A stretch of DNA of 64,000 bases. Origin: Pirellulales bacterium. Lineage in GTDB: Bacteria; Planctomycetota; Planctomycetia; Pirellulales; JAEUIK01. This document shows positions 15,394 to 26,400 of the stretch, piece after piece. The position numbers were made by a program, and so were the translations under genes. Location: assembly GCA_019745975.1 (NCBI GenBank), contig JAIESQ010000084.1, forward strand, positions 31,427 through 95,426, in the 5' to 3' direction. The notes under the pieces were generated by a model, which saw only the letters and a program-made list of their open reading frames with translations, did not search any database and was not told where the DNA came from. How positions within the stretch are numbered: the stretch's first letter is position 1; each line of letters opens with the position of its first letter.

Positions 15394-18291
15394 ATGATGC
15401 CGTCAGTGAGTCGATCGGCGAACCGCTTTGCCCTGTTTGGGCCGTTGCTCGTCGTCGGCTGGACCGCTGCCGCCCTGGCCGATGAAGCGCCGACGGCAGG
15501 TCCGGCTGCTCCGACCGCGGCCGTCGACTATGCGACCGAGATCAAGCCGCTCTTGGCGGCCCGCTGCGTGGCGTGTCATGGTCCGTTGCGTCAGCAGCAA
15601 GGGTTGCGGCTTGATTCGGCCGCCGCGATCCGACGAGGGGGCGAAAGCGGCCCGGCAATCGAACCGCATAAGCCCCGGGAGAGCTTGCTGATTCGGGCCG
15701 TCACTGGCGCCGATGGTTGGCGGATGCCGCCCGAGGGCGAGCCGCTTTCAGCGGACGAGATTTCTCGGCTCGCGCGCTGGATCGACGCAGGGGCCCCGGC
15801 CCCCCACGAGGAGTCGACCGCTACCGACCCGTCGCAACACTGGGCATTTCGACCGCCGGTCCGGCCCGACTTGTCGGAAGGGAGCACCACTAGCCCGGGT
15901 CGCAGCGCAGTCAATCCGATCGACGCCTTCGTCGACGCCACGTTGCGCCAACAGGGACTAGAGCCGTATCCTCCGGCATCGCGCGAGCGCCTGTTGCGGC
16001 GCGTCTATCTCGATTTGATTGGGCTGCCGCCGACGCGCGACGAATTGCTGGCGTTTCTCGCGGACGAATCGCCCGACGCCTACGAGCAGGTGGTTGATCG
16101 GCTGCTGGCCGATCCGCGTCACGGCGAGCGCTGGGCGCGGCACTTCATGGACATCTGGCGCTACAGCGATTGGTACGGCTATGGCGCGGAGCTGCGCAAC
16201 AGCCAGCCGCACCTCTGGCGGTGGCGCGATTGGATTGTCGAGTCGCTCAATGCCGACCGCGGCTACGATCGGATGCTGATCGAGATGCTGGCGGGCGACG
16301 AAGTCGCGCCGACGGACCTCAACGTGGTTCGCGCGACCGGCTATCTCGCCCGCAATTGGTACAAGTTCAACCGCAATACCTGGCTGCAAGACACGATTGA
16401 GCACACCGGCAAGGCGTTTCTCGGGCTGACATTCAACTGCGCGCGTTGCCACGATCACAAGTACGATCCGATCTCGCAGGAAAACTACTATCAGTTGCGC
16501 GCCTACTTCGAGCCACACGAAGTGCGCGTCGACGTCGCGGGTGGGCAGCTCGATACGAAGGTGGACGGCGTGGCGCGTGTCTACGATGCCTATGCCGATC
16601 GGCCGACGCATGTTTTTGCGCGAGGCGATGAGAAAGAACCCGACAATTCGCGTGTGCTTGCCCCAGCCCTGCCGTCTGTCGTAGCGCCCGAGTCGATCGC
16701 GATCACCGCGGTGCCGCTACCAGGCGCGGCGTGGTATCCGGCATTAGCAAGTGCGCACGGCGGAGCGCTCCTAGTCAAAGCGCAAACCGAACGCGATGCC
16801 GTCGCGACCCAATTGCAACAGCGCCGGGCCGAACTGGCACGCCTGCAAATTGAGATCGAACAGCAAGCGGCCCGACTCGAGTTGCTCGATGAACTGACAG
16901 AACCGGCGCTCGATTCGCCGACGGAGCTTGATCGCCTGCGTCTCAAGAACGCTCGGTCGCTCGTGACGGCGGTTCAGGCGGCACTCGAAGTCGACGAGAA
17001 ACAGCTAGCGGTCGCCGACGCGAACCTGGTGTCGCTTACGGCACGCCTAGCGGCCGATCAGGGTCGGTATCTTGACCCGCCGGCGGCCAACATCGAAGAC
17101 TTGATGCGCGGCGCGGCGAATGCGGAACGAGCGCATGCCGTGGCGGCCGCCGAGTTGCAACGGCACATTGCCCAGCGCGAGCACGATCGGCTCGCCGCGA
17201 AGCCGTTAGCGGACGAGGCGACGAAGAAGTCGTTGGCCGAAGCCGCGGCGAAACTCGCCGACGCCGACAAGGCGCTAGAAGCTGCCCGAGCCGCGCTGGC
17301 CAGCACGGGCGTGAATTACTCATCGGTCGGCAGCACGTACCCGCGCGAAAGCACCGGGCGCCGGCTGGCCCTGGCGCGCTGGATCGCCGATCGTCGCAAT
17401 CCGCTGACGGCGCGGGTGCTGGTCAATCACGTCTGGCTACGACACTTCGGCCGGCCGCTGGTGAGCACTGTGTTCGACTTTGGCATGAACGGCAAGCCGC
17501 CAACGCATCCCGAACTGCTCGACTGGTTGGCGGTCGAACTCATGGAGCAAGGCTGGAGCATCAAATCGCTGCATCGGATGATCGTGCTATCTGTTGCGTA
17601 TCGGCGCGATTCGGCGGCGGACTCGCTGGCCAGCAACCTGCAGATCGATCCCGACAATCGCTATCTGTGGCGCGCGAACACGCGCCGCATGGAAGCCGAA
17701 GTGGTGCGCGACAGCCTGCTCTATTTGGCCGGTTCGCTGGAACTGAACGCCGGCGGACCCGAAATTGATCAGAAGACCGCAGACACCACAAGTCGCCGCA
17801 GCTTGTACTACCGGCATGCCAACGAAAAGCGCGTGACGTTCCTTGAATTGTTCGACCAGGCCGGCGTTGGCGAAGGCTACCAGCGCACCGAGAGCGTCGT
17901 GCCGCAACAGGCGCTGGCTCTGTTGAATAGCGAGTTTGCCCATCGCGAAGCGCGCCTGCTGGCCGATCGGCTCGGCGCAGTCGCTGCGGCCGACCAGCGG
18001 CGCTTTATCGGGCTTGCGTTTGAGACCGTCTTGGGCCGCGCGGCGACCGATGCCGAGCTGGCAACCTGTCTGGAGTTCCTGACACGACATTTCGGGGCGC
18101 GTAGCCAGGATGTTGCCGCTGCCGAAAGCGAATCGGACGGCGTCGGAGGTGCTAGCGCGGTCGCGGCGCCGCAAACCGCTACACCGGAGAACAGCGCCGG
18201 TGCCAATTCGCCGTCGCCGGATGTTGCCCGGGCACGCGCCAGCCTCGTGCATGCCTTGTTCAATCACAATGACTTCCTGGCGATTCGCTAA
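15394..18291 (+). CDS. Cytochrome c/DUF1549/DUF1553 (PSD1-type) protein
   Basis: 965 residues. A signal peptide (MMPSVSRSANRFALFGPLLVVGWTAAALA) leads into a planctomycete cytochrome c domain with CVACH at residues 58-62. The DUF1549 domain follows (NPIDAFVDATLRQQGLEPYPPASRERLLRRVYLDLIGLPPT, about 170-380, including a second FNCARCHDHKYDPI motif). Then comes a long Ala/Gln/Glu/Leu-rich coiled-coil-like insert (about 465-645) and the DUF1553 domain (STGRRLALARWIADRRNPLTARVLVNHVWLRHFG to the end). These proteins are a planctomycete hallmark, nearly always paired with a DUF1501 protein, as here 36 bp downstream. They are predicted periplasmic and often linked to sugar or polysaccharide use. The biochemical role is unknown. 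Confidence 0.95.
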   Translation: MMPSVSRSANRFALFGPLLVVGWTAAALADEAPTAGPAAPTAAVDYATEIKPLLAARCVACHGPLRQQQGLRLDSAAAIRRGGESGPAIEPHKPRESLLIRAVTGADGWRMPPEGEPLSADEISRLARWIDAGAPAPHEESTATDPSQHWAFRPPVRPDLSEGSTTSPGRSAVNPIDAFVDATLRQQGLEPYPPASRERLLRRVYLDLIGLPPTRDELLAFLADESPDAYEQVVDRLLADPRHGERWARHFMDIWRYSDWYGYGAELRNSQPHLWRWRDWIVESLNADRGYDRMLIEMLAGDEVAPTDLNVVRATGYLARNWYKFNRNTWLQDTIEHTGKAFLGLTFNCARCHDHKYDPISQENYYQLRAYFEPHEVRVDVAGGQLDTKVDGVARVYDAYADRPTHVFARGDEKEPDNSRVLAPALPSVVAPESIAITAVPLPGAAWYPALASAHGGALLVKAQTERDAVATQLQQRRAELARLQIEIEQQAARLELLDELTEPALDSPTELDRLRLKNARSLVTAVQAALEVDEKQLAVADANLVSLTARLAADQGRYLDPPAANIEDLMRGAANAERAHAVAAAELQRHIAQREHDRLAAKPLADEATKKSLAEAAAKLADADKALEAARAALASTGVNYSSVGSTYPRESTGRRLALARWIADRRNPLTARVLVNHVWLRHFGRPLVSTVFDFGMNGKPPTHPELLDWLAVELMEQGWSIKSLHRMIVLSVAYRRDSAADSLASNLQIDPDNRYLWRANTRRMEAEVVRDSLLYLAGSLELNAGGPEIDQKTADTTSRRSLYYRHANEKRVTFLELFDQAGVGEGYQRTESVVPQQALALLNSEFAHREARLLADRLGAVAAADQRRFIGLAFETVLGRAATDAELATCLEFLTRHFGARSQDVAAAESESDGVGGASAVAAPQTATPENSAGANSPSPDVARARASLVHALFNHNDFLAIR

Positions 18292-18327
18292 ACCAGCGAG
18301 CTACCATACCGTCGGGAGAGTGCGACG

Positions 18328-19842
18328 ATGAAATCGAATAGCACGTTCAGCCACGGCGCGTTTCACCCGCGTTGCACCGGCGTTTCGCGGCGCACGTTCC
18401 TGGCCGATGTCGGGATGGGCTTCACCGGCCTGGCGCTGGGCGCGATGCTCTCGCGCGACGGAGTGGTTCGCGCCGACACGACCCAGGCGGCCCAGGCCGG
18501 TCAACTCCCCACGGGGCTACCGCATTTCGCGCCGAAGGCCAAGAACGTGATCTGGCTGTTCATGGTCGGCGGCACAAGCCATGTCGAGAGCTTCGATCCC
18601 AAGCCGGCGCTCAGCCAATACGCCGGCAAGACGATCGCCGAATCGCCGTACCGCGACGTGCTCGAGTCGCCATTCCTCAAAAAGAATCTTCGCGAGTTTG
18701 TCGCAGGCAACCACAAGGTGCAGCCGACGATTTTTCCGATGCAGGTCGGCTATCGACCGCGCGGCCAATGCGGCATCGAGATCAGTGATTGGTGGCCGCA
18801 CGTCGGCGGCATGGTTGACGACATTGCGGTCGTCCGCTCGATGTGGACTACGGATAACGACCACGGCGCCCAGTTGCAGTTCCACACTGGTCGCCACGCC
18901 CTCGAAGGCCAGTTCCCCACGATCGGCTCGTGGATTCACTACGGGCTGGGTTCGCTCAACGACGACCTGCCGCAGTTTGTCGTACTGGGCACCCCCATCG
19001 CCGACTGCTGCGGTGGCGCGGGCGCGCACGGTTCGAATTACCTAGGGCCTGAACATCAAGGAGTGCAACTGGCGGTCGATCCCAAGAACCCGCTCCCCTA
19101 CGCGCTGCCGCCCAGGGATGTGAGTTGGGACGAAGCACGCGACAAACTGGCACTCGTCAATCAGCTTAATGGGCTGGCGGCGATCGAGTATCCCGACGAC
19201 GCAGCGCTGCGAGCGCGGATCAAGTCGTACGAACTGGCATTCCGCATGCAGACGGCGGTGCCCGAGGTGCTGAACTTCGGTGACAAGACTGCGTCCACCC
19301 AATCTCTATACGGTTTGGACCGCGACGTCACGCGTCCCTTTGGTCAGCAGTGCCTGGCGGCGCGGCGTTTAGTCGAGCGCGGCGTGCGGTTCGTGCAGTT
19401 GTTCCACGGCTCGAACGGCGGCGCCGGCGCCTGGGATGCGCACGGGGGTCTGAAGGCCGGCCATACGGCACTGTGCGAACAGGTCGATCGGCCGATCGCG
19501 GCACTGCTCAGCGACCTGAAGCGTCGCGGCATGTTGGATGAAACGCTCGTCGTGTGGGGAAGTGAATTTGGCCGCACGCCCGGGGCCCAAGGAGCCGACG
19601 GCCGCGACCATCATCCCTATGGGTTTTCGATCTGGCTGGCCGGGGCCGGCATCCGTGGCGGCGTCGTCCACGGCGCGACGGATGAGTTGGGATTTCACGC
19701 GGCGGAGAATCGCCACTACGTGACCGATCTGCACGCCACGGTCCTCGACCGCCTCGGGCTCGACCCGCGCCAGCTTGAAGTGCCCGGCCGCAAACGGTTG
19801 GAGGTCGACTTCGGTCGGCCAATTCGCGAAGTCACGAGCTAA
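18328..19842 (+). CDS. DUF1501 protein, Tat-exported
   Basis: 504 residues. The N-terminus has a twin-arginine signal (VSRRTFLADVGMGFTGLALGAML), so the protein is exported folded. The body is a DUF1501 domain, distantly related to the alkaline phosphatase/sulfatase superfamily. It shows FMVGGTSHVESFDPKPAL, TDNDHGAQLQFHTG, GNEFGRTP-like residues (WGSEFGRTPGAQGADGRDHHPYGFS) and a C-terminal LDRLGLDPRQLEVPGRKRLE segment. The length is normal. It follows the DUF1549/DUF1553 gene by 36 bp, with GGAG 9 nt before the ATG, so the two form one operon. Enzymatic activity has not been established for this family. Confidence 0.95.
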   Translation: MKSNSTFSHGAFHPRCTGVSRRTFLADVGMGFTGLALGAMLSRDGVVRADTTQAAQAGQLPTGLPHFAPKAKNVIWLFMVGGTSHVESFDPKPALSQYAGKTIAESPYRDVLESPFLKKNLREFVAGNHKVQPTIFPMQVGYRPRGQCGIEISDWWPHVGGMVDDIAVVRSMWTTDNDHGAQLQFHTGRHALEGQFPTIGSWIHYGLGSLNDDLPQFVVLGTPIADCCGGAGAHGSNYLGPEHQGVQLAVDPKNPLPYALPPRDVSWDEARDKLALVNQLNGLAAIEYPDDAALRARIKSYELAFRMQTAVPEVLNFGDKTASTQSLYGLDRDVTRPFGQQCLAARRLVERGVRFVQLFHGSNGGAGAWDAHGGLKAGHTALCEQVDRPIAALLSDLKRRGMLDETLVVWGSEFGRTPGAQGADGRDHHPYGFSIWLAGAGIRGGVVHGATDELGFHAAENRHYVTDLHATVLDRLGLDPRQLEVPGRKRLEVDFGRPIREVTS

Positions 19843-20115
19843 GCGGCTTTTCGAGCGGGACGACCGTGTCGGCGACAGCAGCCGGCGTGGCAATCTGGCG
19901 TGACTTTACCATTGGCGTTCTCCGCGACGGTGCCGGCGTTCTTTGCGCCGGCAGTTCGTCTGGCGACATCCGCCCTATCGCTACGTCCGAAAGTATCGGT
20001 AGGAGCGTTAAGGCAGACGTAAATCGTTTGTTACGTTGTCGCCTTCCAAGTCGCTGCATGCCCTGCGCCGTCGAGCAGCGCGCCACTAAACACTGTTCTC
20101 ACCTGGGGAATATCC

Positions 20116-20853
20116 GTGAGTCGTAAGCATGTTGTCGCGTTGCGATTGTTTTCTCTTGCGCTTTTGCTCGCGACCGCCTCATTTGCGCAGCGCACTTGGG
20201 GGGGCGTTTGTTGCAGTCGTTGTGGCTGTCAAGACAACTGCTGCAAGGTCTGCCGCCCCGTGCCCGACGTTAAAGAAGTCAAAGAAGTTTGCTGGGATGT
20301 CAAGTGCGAGGACTTCTGCGTTCCTGGCCCGAGCTGCTGCTGCGGCAAAGTCGACAAGCAGGACGAATGCGGCTGCTGGAGCTACAAGATTTGGAAGCCG
20401 AATTGCGGCCACGTTCGCACCCGCAAGACCCTCGTGAAGAAAGAAGTCACGCGCGAAGTGCCGACCACGAAGTGGGTCGTCGAGAACGTGTGTGCGCACT
20501 GCAAATCGGCGTGCGACGTGGAGCTGCCTGCTGACGGCGCGCCTCCGAAGTTGCCCGCGGAACAGGCTCCGGCCACGTCGCCTGGCTCTCCCGCAATGCC
20601 TCCACCGGGCGGCCAGCCAGCTAGGCCGCAGGATCCTCCTCCGAGCAGCACGCCCGGCCCGGCACAGCCCGGCGCGGCGAGCGTGGCTTATCCACCAGCT
20701 CGCGTTGGTTTCGCCCAGCGTGCGGCGTATGCCCGTCCGCTAACGCCTGCTGCGCCCTGGCCAACAGCCCCGTCTGCGAATCGCCAGCCGCAGCCGACGG
20801 TCTATTCGCCGGGCGCGGCTGCGCAGCGGCCTCTGCCGGGCCTGGTAGATTGA
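20116..20853 (+). CDS. Exported cysteine-rich, proline-rich protein
   Basis: 245 residues from a GTG at 20116 (GGGGAA just upstream). After a signal peptide (MSRKHVVALRLFSLALLLATASFA) there is a compact Cys-rich region, about residues 32-140, with over 20 Cys in pairs and triplets such as CCSRCGCQDNCCKVC and PSCCCGKV. It is followed by a Pro/Ala/Gln-rich, probably disordered tail. The VKEVCWDVKCEDFCVPGPS segment recurs in planctomycete exported proteins. The Cys content suggests disulfide cross-linking or metal binding in the envelope. It borders the metal-resistance island but points away from copA, so a link to metals is only suggestive. The 273 bp upstream show nothing I can name. Confidence 0.75.
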   Translation: MSRKHVVALRLFSLALLLATASFAQRTWGGVCCSRCGCQDNCCKVCRPVPDVKEVKEVCWDVKCEDFCVPGPSCCCGKVDKQDECGCWSYKIWKPNCGHVRTRKTLVKKEVTREVPTTKWVVENVCAHCKSACDVELPADGAPPKLPAEQAPATSPGSPAMPPPGGQPARPQDPPPSSTPGPAQPGAASVAYPPARVGFAQRAAYARPLTPAAPWPTAPSANRQPQPTVYSPGAAAQRPLPGLVD

Positions 20854-21019
20854 GCGAACGCGCTATGGGGAGTTCGACTGCTTGTCGTCGAGTCGGAATT
20901 GGGCAGCGTGCAAGCTCTGCGTGGCGCTGCCGGCAACAACCGTTTTGCGTCAGGTTGATCATCGAAGATAATCCACGAGCAAGACGGTGTTGATCGACCT
21001 GGAACGAAGTCATGGTGGC

Positions 21020-23386
21020 CTAAAGCCTCGCCCGATTAAGCCGCAGCGCGTTCGCCACAACACTGATCGACGAGAGTGCCATCGCTGCTGCGGCAATGAT
21101 TGGGGAGAGCAGAATGCCGAAGAAAGGGTACAGCAAGCCAGCCGCAATTGGCACGCCCGCGGCGTTGTATACAAAGGCGAAGAACAGGTTTTGGCGGATG
21201 TTCGCCATGGTTGCTTCGCTCAAGCGCCGCGCCCGCACGATTCCAATCAGGTCGCCCTTGAGGAGAGTCACGCCAGCACTCTCGATGGCGACATCAGTTC
21301 CCGAGCCCATGGCAATGCCCACGTCCGCCGCGGCCAGCGCCGGCGCATCGTTGACCCCGTCACCGGCCATCGCGACGATCTTGCCCTCCTGTTTGAGTCG
21401 TTCCAGGACGGCGTTCTTCTGATCGGGTAGCACTTCGGCTTCCACATCCGCGATCCCTAGTCGGCGGGCCACGGCCTGTGCCGTGGTCCAGTTGTCACCG
21501 GTGAGCATGACCACAGCAATGCCATCCTTGCGCAACGAGTCGAGTGCAGCAGGCGTCGTCGTTCTGACCGGGTCGGCGATGGCAACCGCTCCTGCGAGGT
21601 GCTGGTCCACGGCGACAAAGATCGTGGTCGCGCCATCGCTGCGAAGCGCTTCGGCTGGTCCGCTTAGCGCCGCGATCGAGATACCCAGTTCCTCAAGAAA
21701 TCGGGCATTGCCCAGCGCTACCCGCTGGCCGCCAACGGTTCCGACTGCTCCCTTGCCTGTGGGTGAGTCAAAGTCGCGGACCTCTGGGATCAACAGCTTC
21801 CTCTCCTGCGCGGCTGCGACGATGGCGAGCGCCAGCGGATGCTCGGAGGCCCGCTCGACGCCGGCCGCCAGACGCAGCAGCTCACTTTCTTCAAGGCCCG
21901 CGGCGGCGATCACGCGCGTGACCGAGGGCTTTCCGATCGTGAGCGTGCCAGTTTTGTCGACGACGAGCGTATTGACCTTTTCCAACCGCTCGAGTGCTTC
22001 GGCGTTTTTTATCAGCACGCCCAGCGTAGCGCCACGCCCAACGCCCACCATAATGGACATCGGCGTTGCCAGCCCCAGCGCACAGGGGCAGGCAATGATC
22101 AGAACCGCCACCGCGGCGATGAGCCCATGGGCCAATCGCGGTGCAGGTCCCCAAATGCTCCAGGCAATAAAAGCCAGGATGGCCACCAAAATCACTGCTG
22201 GCACAAACCAGCCCGCAACCTGGTCGGCCACTCGCTGGATGGGCGCGCGCGAGCGCTGCGCGTCGGCAACCATCTGCACGATGCGCGAGAGCATCGTGTC
22301 GTGGCCGACTTTCTCGGCGCGTATGACCAGCGCGCCGCTTTGATTGAGGGTACCCCCGATCACGCGATCTCCCATCACCTTGGTGACCGGCATCGATTCA
22401 CCGGTCACCATCGACTCGTCGAGCGCGGAGCGCCCCTCTTCGACGATCGCGTCGACTGGTACTTTTTCGCCCGGTCGCACACGGAGTCGGTCGCCAACCG
22501 CGATCAGTTCGATTGCGACCTCTTCATCTGAGCCGTCCTCGCGTAAGCGACGCGCTGTTTTGGGCGCCAGATCGAGCAACGCCTTGATCGCTCCGGATGT
22601 GCGCTCGCGCGCCCGCAGCTCAAGAACCTGGCCGAGCAATACCAGCACGGTGATGACGGCGGCCGCCTCGAAATAGACCGCAACCGAGCCATCCATGCTC
22701 CGGAATGCTGTCGGAAACACCGACGGTGCGAGAGTCGCGACGACGCTGTAGGTCCAAGCGACGCCCGTTCCCATGGCGATCAGCGTGAACATGTTGAGAC
22801 GACGGGTGCGGAGCGATGTCCAACCCCGAGCAAAAAACGGCCAGCCCGCCCAGAGCACGACCGGAGTAGCCAGCGCGAGCTGGATCCAATTCGAGAGCTG
22901 CGGTGCAATCAGCCGATGAACGGCCGGGATCAGATGGCCACCCATTTCAAGCAGAAAGACCGGGGCTGCAAGTACGAGACCGATCCAGAAGCGGCGTGTC
23001 ATGTCGATCAGCTCGGCACTTGGACCCGCGCCCGCGCTGGCCGTCACTGGCTCCAGCGCCATTCCGCAAATCGGACACGCACCAGGATGGTCCTGGCGGA
23101 CCTGGGGGTGCATCGGGCAAGTCCAGATCGTCGCAGCTTCGGCTTCGATTGGCGTCGCTGACTGTGTTGTCACGAAACGAGCGGGGTCGGCGATGAATTT
23201 CGACCGGCAACCGGCGCTGCAGAAATAGAATTCATGGCCATTATGCACGGCATGCTGCTTCGTCTTGGCCGGATCGACAGCCATACCGCAAACTGGATCC
23301 GTCGCGTCGCGCCGTTTGCCGTCGTCGATTGCGTGGGTGGCGTGGATCGTATCGCCGGTGTACACCGTGTCTCGTGAGTTCGTCAC
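21020..23386 (-). CDS. copA: Cu+-type P1B ATPase with N-terminal YHS and heavy-metal-binding domains
   Basis: 788 residues. The start is set by a GTG (23384-23386) with a strong AAGGAGG six nucleotides upstream; the open frame further upstream overlaps the cusA-like gene. Domains: a YHS domain ([11 protein letters not shown] ... [12 protein letters not shown], about 27-70), a heavy-metal-binding module (WTCPMHPQV ... [10 protein letters not shown], about 87-112), then the P1B core. Core motifs are [17 protein letters not shown] (metal site), DKTGTLT (phosphorylated Asp), SEHPLA and [11 protein letters not shown]. The last helices carry VYNAAG and [15 protein letters not shown], the Cu+/Ag+ (P1B-1) signature. 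The classical HMA domain is replaced by YHS plus the binding module. It pumps Cu+ or Ag+ out of the cytoplasm and is last in the minus-strand block. Confidence 0.95.
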   Translation of the reverse strand: MTNSRDTVYTGDTIHATHAIDDGKRRDATDPVCGMAVDPAKTKQHAVHNGHEFYFCSAGCRSKFIADPARFVTTQSATPIEAEAATIWTCPMHPQVRQDHPGACPICGMALEPVTASAGAGPSAELIDMTRRFWIGLVLAAPVFLLEMGGHLIPAVHRLIAPQLSNWIQLALATPVVLWAGWPFFARGWTSLRTRRLNMFTLIAMGTGVAWTYSVVATLAPSVFPTAFRSMDGSVAVYFEAAAVITVLVLLGQVLELRARERTSGAIKALLDLAPKTARRLREDGSDEEVAIELIAVGDRLRVRPGEKVPVDAIVEEGRSALDESMVTGESMPVTKVMGDRVIGGTLNQSGALVIRAEKVGHDTMLSRIVQMVADAQRSRAPIQRVADQVAGWFVPAVILVAILAFIAWSIWGPAPRLAHGLIAAVAVLIIACPCALGLATPMSIMVGVGRGATLGVLIKNAEALERLEKVNTLVVDKTGTLTIGKPSVTRVIAAAGLEESELLRLAAGVERASEHPLALAIVAAAQERKLLIPEVRDFDSPTGKGAVGTVGGQRVALGNARFLEELGISIAALSGPAEALRSDGATTIFVAVDQHLAGAVAIADPVRTTTPAALDSLRKDGIAVVMLTGDNWTTAQAVARRLGIADVEAEVLPDQKNAVLERLKQEGKIVAMAGDGVNDAPALAAADVGIAMGSGTDVAIESAGVTLLKGDLIGIVRARRLSEATMANIRQNLFFAFVYNAAGVPIAAGLLYPFFGILLSPIIAAAAMALSSISVVANALRLNRARL

Positions 23387-23435
23387 AGCGAGCCTCCTTA
23401 TCAACCCAACCAGGCAAGTGCTCGATATCTCGTCA

Positions 23436-23457
23436 TCGCGATCACATCGCATCGCGA
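23436..23457. promoter_or_regulatory. Palindrome between cusA-like and copA genes
   Basis: TCGCGAT (23436-23442) and ATCGCGA (23451-23457) are perfect complements 8 bp apart, in the 82-bp gap just upstream of the copA Shine-Dalgarno site. It could be an operator or an mRNA hairpin; it is not proven to be either. Confidence 0.35.
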
Positions 23458-23468
23458 ATGAGCGGATA

Positions 23469-26400
23469 TCACGATCCAATCGACACTTGTGGACGAAGCG
23501 GATGTTCGTCCGGGATCCGCTTGAGTTTGAGCCAACGGGCCCGTCGTACCCAATAGAACCGCACGGGCAAGAACAAGTCGACAACCTCATCTGATATCAA
23601 CAGACCACCCAGCACGGGCAGAGCCATTGGTGCCAGGATCTCGCCGCCGACTCCCTTGGCAAACACCATTGGGAAGATCGCGATAATGGCGACTCCCTCG
23701 GTGAGGAGCTTCGGTCGCAGGCGATGCACGGCCCCTTCGATCACGGCTTGGCGCAGCTCTTCGAGCGACTTGATGTTCTCCAGGCCACCTCGTTTGTCGA
23801 TCGCTTCGCGCAGGTAGACGAGCATGATGATGCCTGTTTCGGTCGCCATGCCGAAGCAGGCGATGAAGCCGACCCACACGGCGACGCTGAAATCCATCGG
23901 CGGCGCATTCCAGTCCCAAGCCATGATCTTGGGAAACAAGAACATGAAGAAGGCACCACCAGCCAGGGCCTCGGGCACGGCGAGCATCATCAATCCCGCG
24001 TCGGCCAGGTCGTTGTATGTCAGATAGAGGATAATGAAGATCAGCACGACCACGGTGGGAAAAACGATCCGCAGTGTCTTGGCAGCTCGGATCTGATGCT
24101 CGAACTCGCCGCTCCACTCGAGATGCACCCCCTCGGGCAATCGCACCTTTTGGACGACGGCGCGCTGTGCCTCGTCGACGAAGCCGACCATATCGCGGCC
24201 TCGAACATTGAGGGTCACGTAATTCAGCAGCCGGCCGTTTTCGCTCTTGATCATGGCGGGCCCTTCGACGATTTTGATGTCCGCCACGGCGCTGAGGGGA
24301 ATCAGCGACTTGCCGCGGCCCGCATGTAGTGGCCTGGCAATGTGCGCGGTATCGGTCGACGCGACTTGCGTCGAATCGGCGGACATTCCGGGTAGGGCGG
24401 GCATGCTGGGTGTTGCCATCCCACCACCGGCGCTAACCAGCAGCCGCCGGATGCTGTCCTCGTCGTCGCGCTGCGCACGTGCGTAACGGATTCGCACGGG
24501 TATCCGGTCACGTTTTTCGACCGTGAACGTGACCGCGCGACCTCCCAGGGCGACTTCGATTTCGTTTTGAATGTCTTCGACGGAGATTCCGTAGCGCGCG
24601 GCACGCTCCCGATCGATGTCGATCTGCAAGTACCCTTTGCCCATGATGGGGGCGGCGATTGCATCGCGGGCGCCGGGAATCGGTTTCAAAACCGACTCGA
24701 CTTCTTTGCAGACGCGATCGATCGTGTTGAGATCGGGGCCGAACACCTTGACGCCAATATCCGTGCGCACGCCGGTCGAGAGCATCTCGATGCGGTTGAT
24801 GATCGGCTGCGTAAAAATATTACTCCAGCCGGGCACCTGCAGGACGCGCCCCATTTCGTCGTCCACGAGATCGCCTTTGGGGCCAGTCTGGCGCGGCCAG
24901 AAAAATACCTGCTGCTTGAAGCCGGCTTCCAATTCAGAACGCAGGCCGGCAAAGGGCTGGTAAGCCCCGGTTTCGACCGTCTCGTTGAGTTGATCGCGGA
25001 TCGAAGCCTGGGCGAATCGCCGGGTTGTGTCGCCTTGCTTCGCCTGCTGTGTCAGTTGCTGCGCTTCGGCGGCCTTGGCTGTTTCCTGCAAGGCATACCA
25101 GGTGTAGGCCTCGACGCCGCGATCGAACAGTTCCCAGTTGATCTGCTCAACGGCCGCCAGCCAGAGCTCGTCTCGATGCCGCTCGAGTGTATTCAACAGT
25201 TCGCTGGCTAGAGTCGGCCGCTGGCCGCCCAGTGCTTCCCGGATCGCAGCTGACAATCTGGAGAAGGATGAGCCATGCAGCTCCAGTGCTTCGACTTCGT
25301 TGGTGATAATGCCCTGGTCCTTCAAGGAGCGAACGACCCATTGGCTAAGTTGGGCGAGATCCTCGAGTGCCGGGTTGCGCGACAACCAATAGCCGTAGTC
25401 GGGCGCAAACTTGGTCGTCAACTCTTCGACAAGCGTTGCGGTGGTGGTTTGTGGCGGCAACGTGAGCCGCTCGGCGGCGACCGCGTTGTCGAGGGTCTTT
25501 TGAATCGCAAATCGCGTCAGCTCGCGCTCCAAGCCTCGCTCAGTCTCGCGAAACCGCGAGAGTGCCAGCTCGCGCAGCGTCTCATCGAAACGTTCCAAGG
25601 CCTTCTGCGTGGTGTCGTTGACCAATGTCTGCCGATCGTCTCCTGAAGTCGCGGCGACATAACTTTCGCGTTCGAGCGCCACGAGTACGGCTTCCGTTTG
25701 ACGGGCCGCGTCGGCGTACTTGAGGACTCGCTTCGGCCACTGCGCTTTCGGCCGAAAGTTCACAAACGTCTCGACCATGTCGAGTGGGGCCGGGTCGGTC
25801 GGAGTATCAGCCCGACCTGACTTGCCGACGACCGATTCGACCTCGGGGAAACCGCGCAGTAGCGCATCGCGGGCCTTCAGATCGTCGGTCGCTTGCGTGA
25901 CGCTCGCCCGAGGCACTGTGACTGGCATATCGAGCGTGGTTCCCTCATCCAGGGCCGGCATGAAGGCGACGCCGATCTTCGTGAAGTGAAACGACCAGAG
26001 CCCGATTAGTAGCAGCGTTGCGAACGACAATAGCTGCCAGTGAAAGCCGCGGGTAAAGATCACCGTCAAAGCAGTGACGACAAAGAACACGATCAAGAAT
26101 GTCGTCTTCCACGCAGTCTCGCTGGCGCCTTGCCCCATGACGGCCTGCAGTGGGAACATGCCGGCGGCCATGACCAACAGCACGGCGAACATCCACATCA
26201 CCAGGTTGCGCCGGGGCAGCGCCCAGGTCAGAAGCGGCTTGTAGATGTTGATGAAGCTGCGGACGATCGGGTTATCTTCTTCGCTGCGGAGGCGCCCGCG
26301 GATGAAGGTTGGAATGAGCGCCGGCACCACCGTGATCGAGATCAAGGCCACGCCGATCATGGCGAAGCTCTTGGTGAATGCCAGCGGATGGAAGTACTTG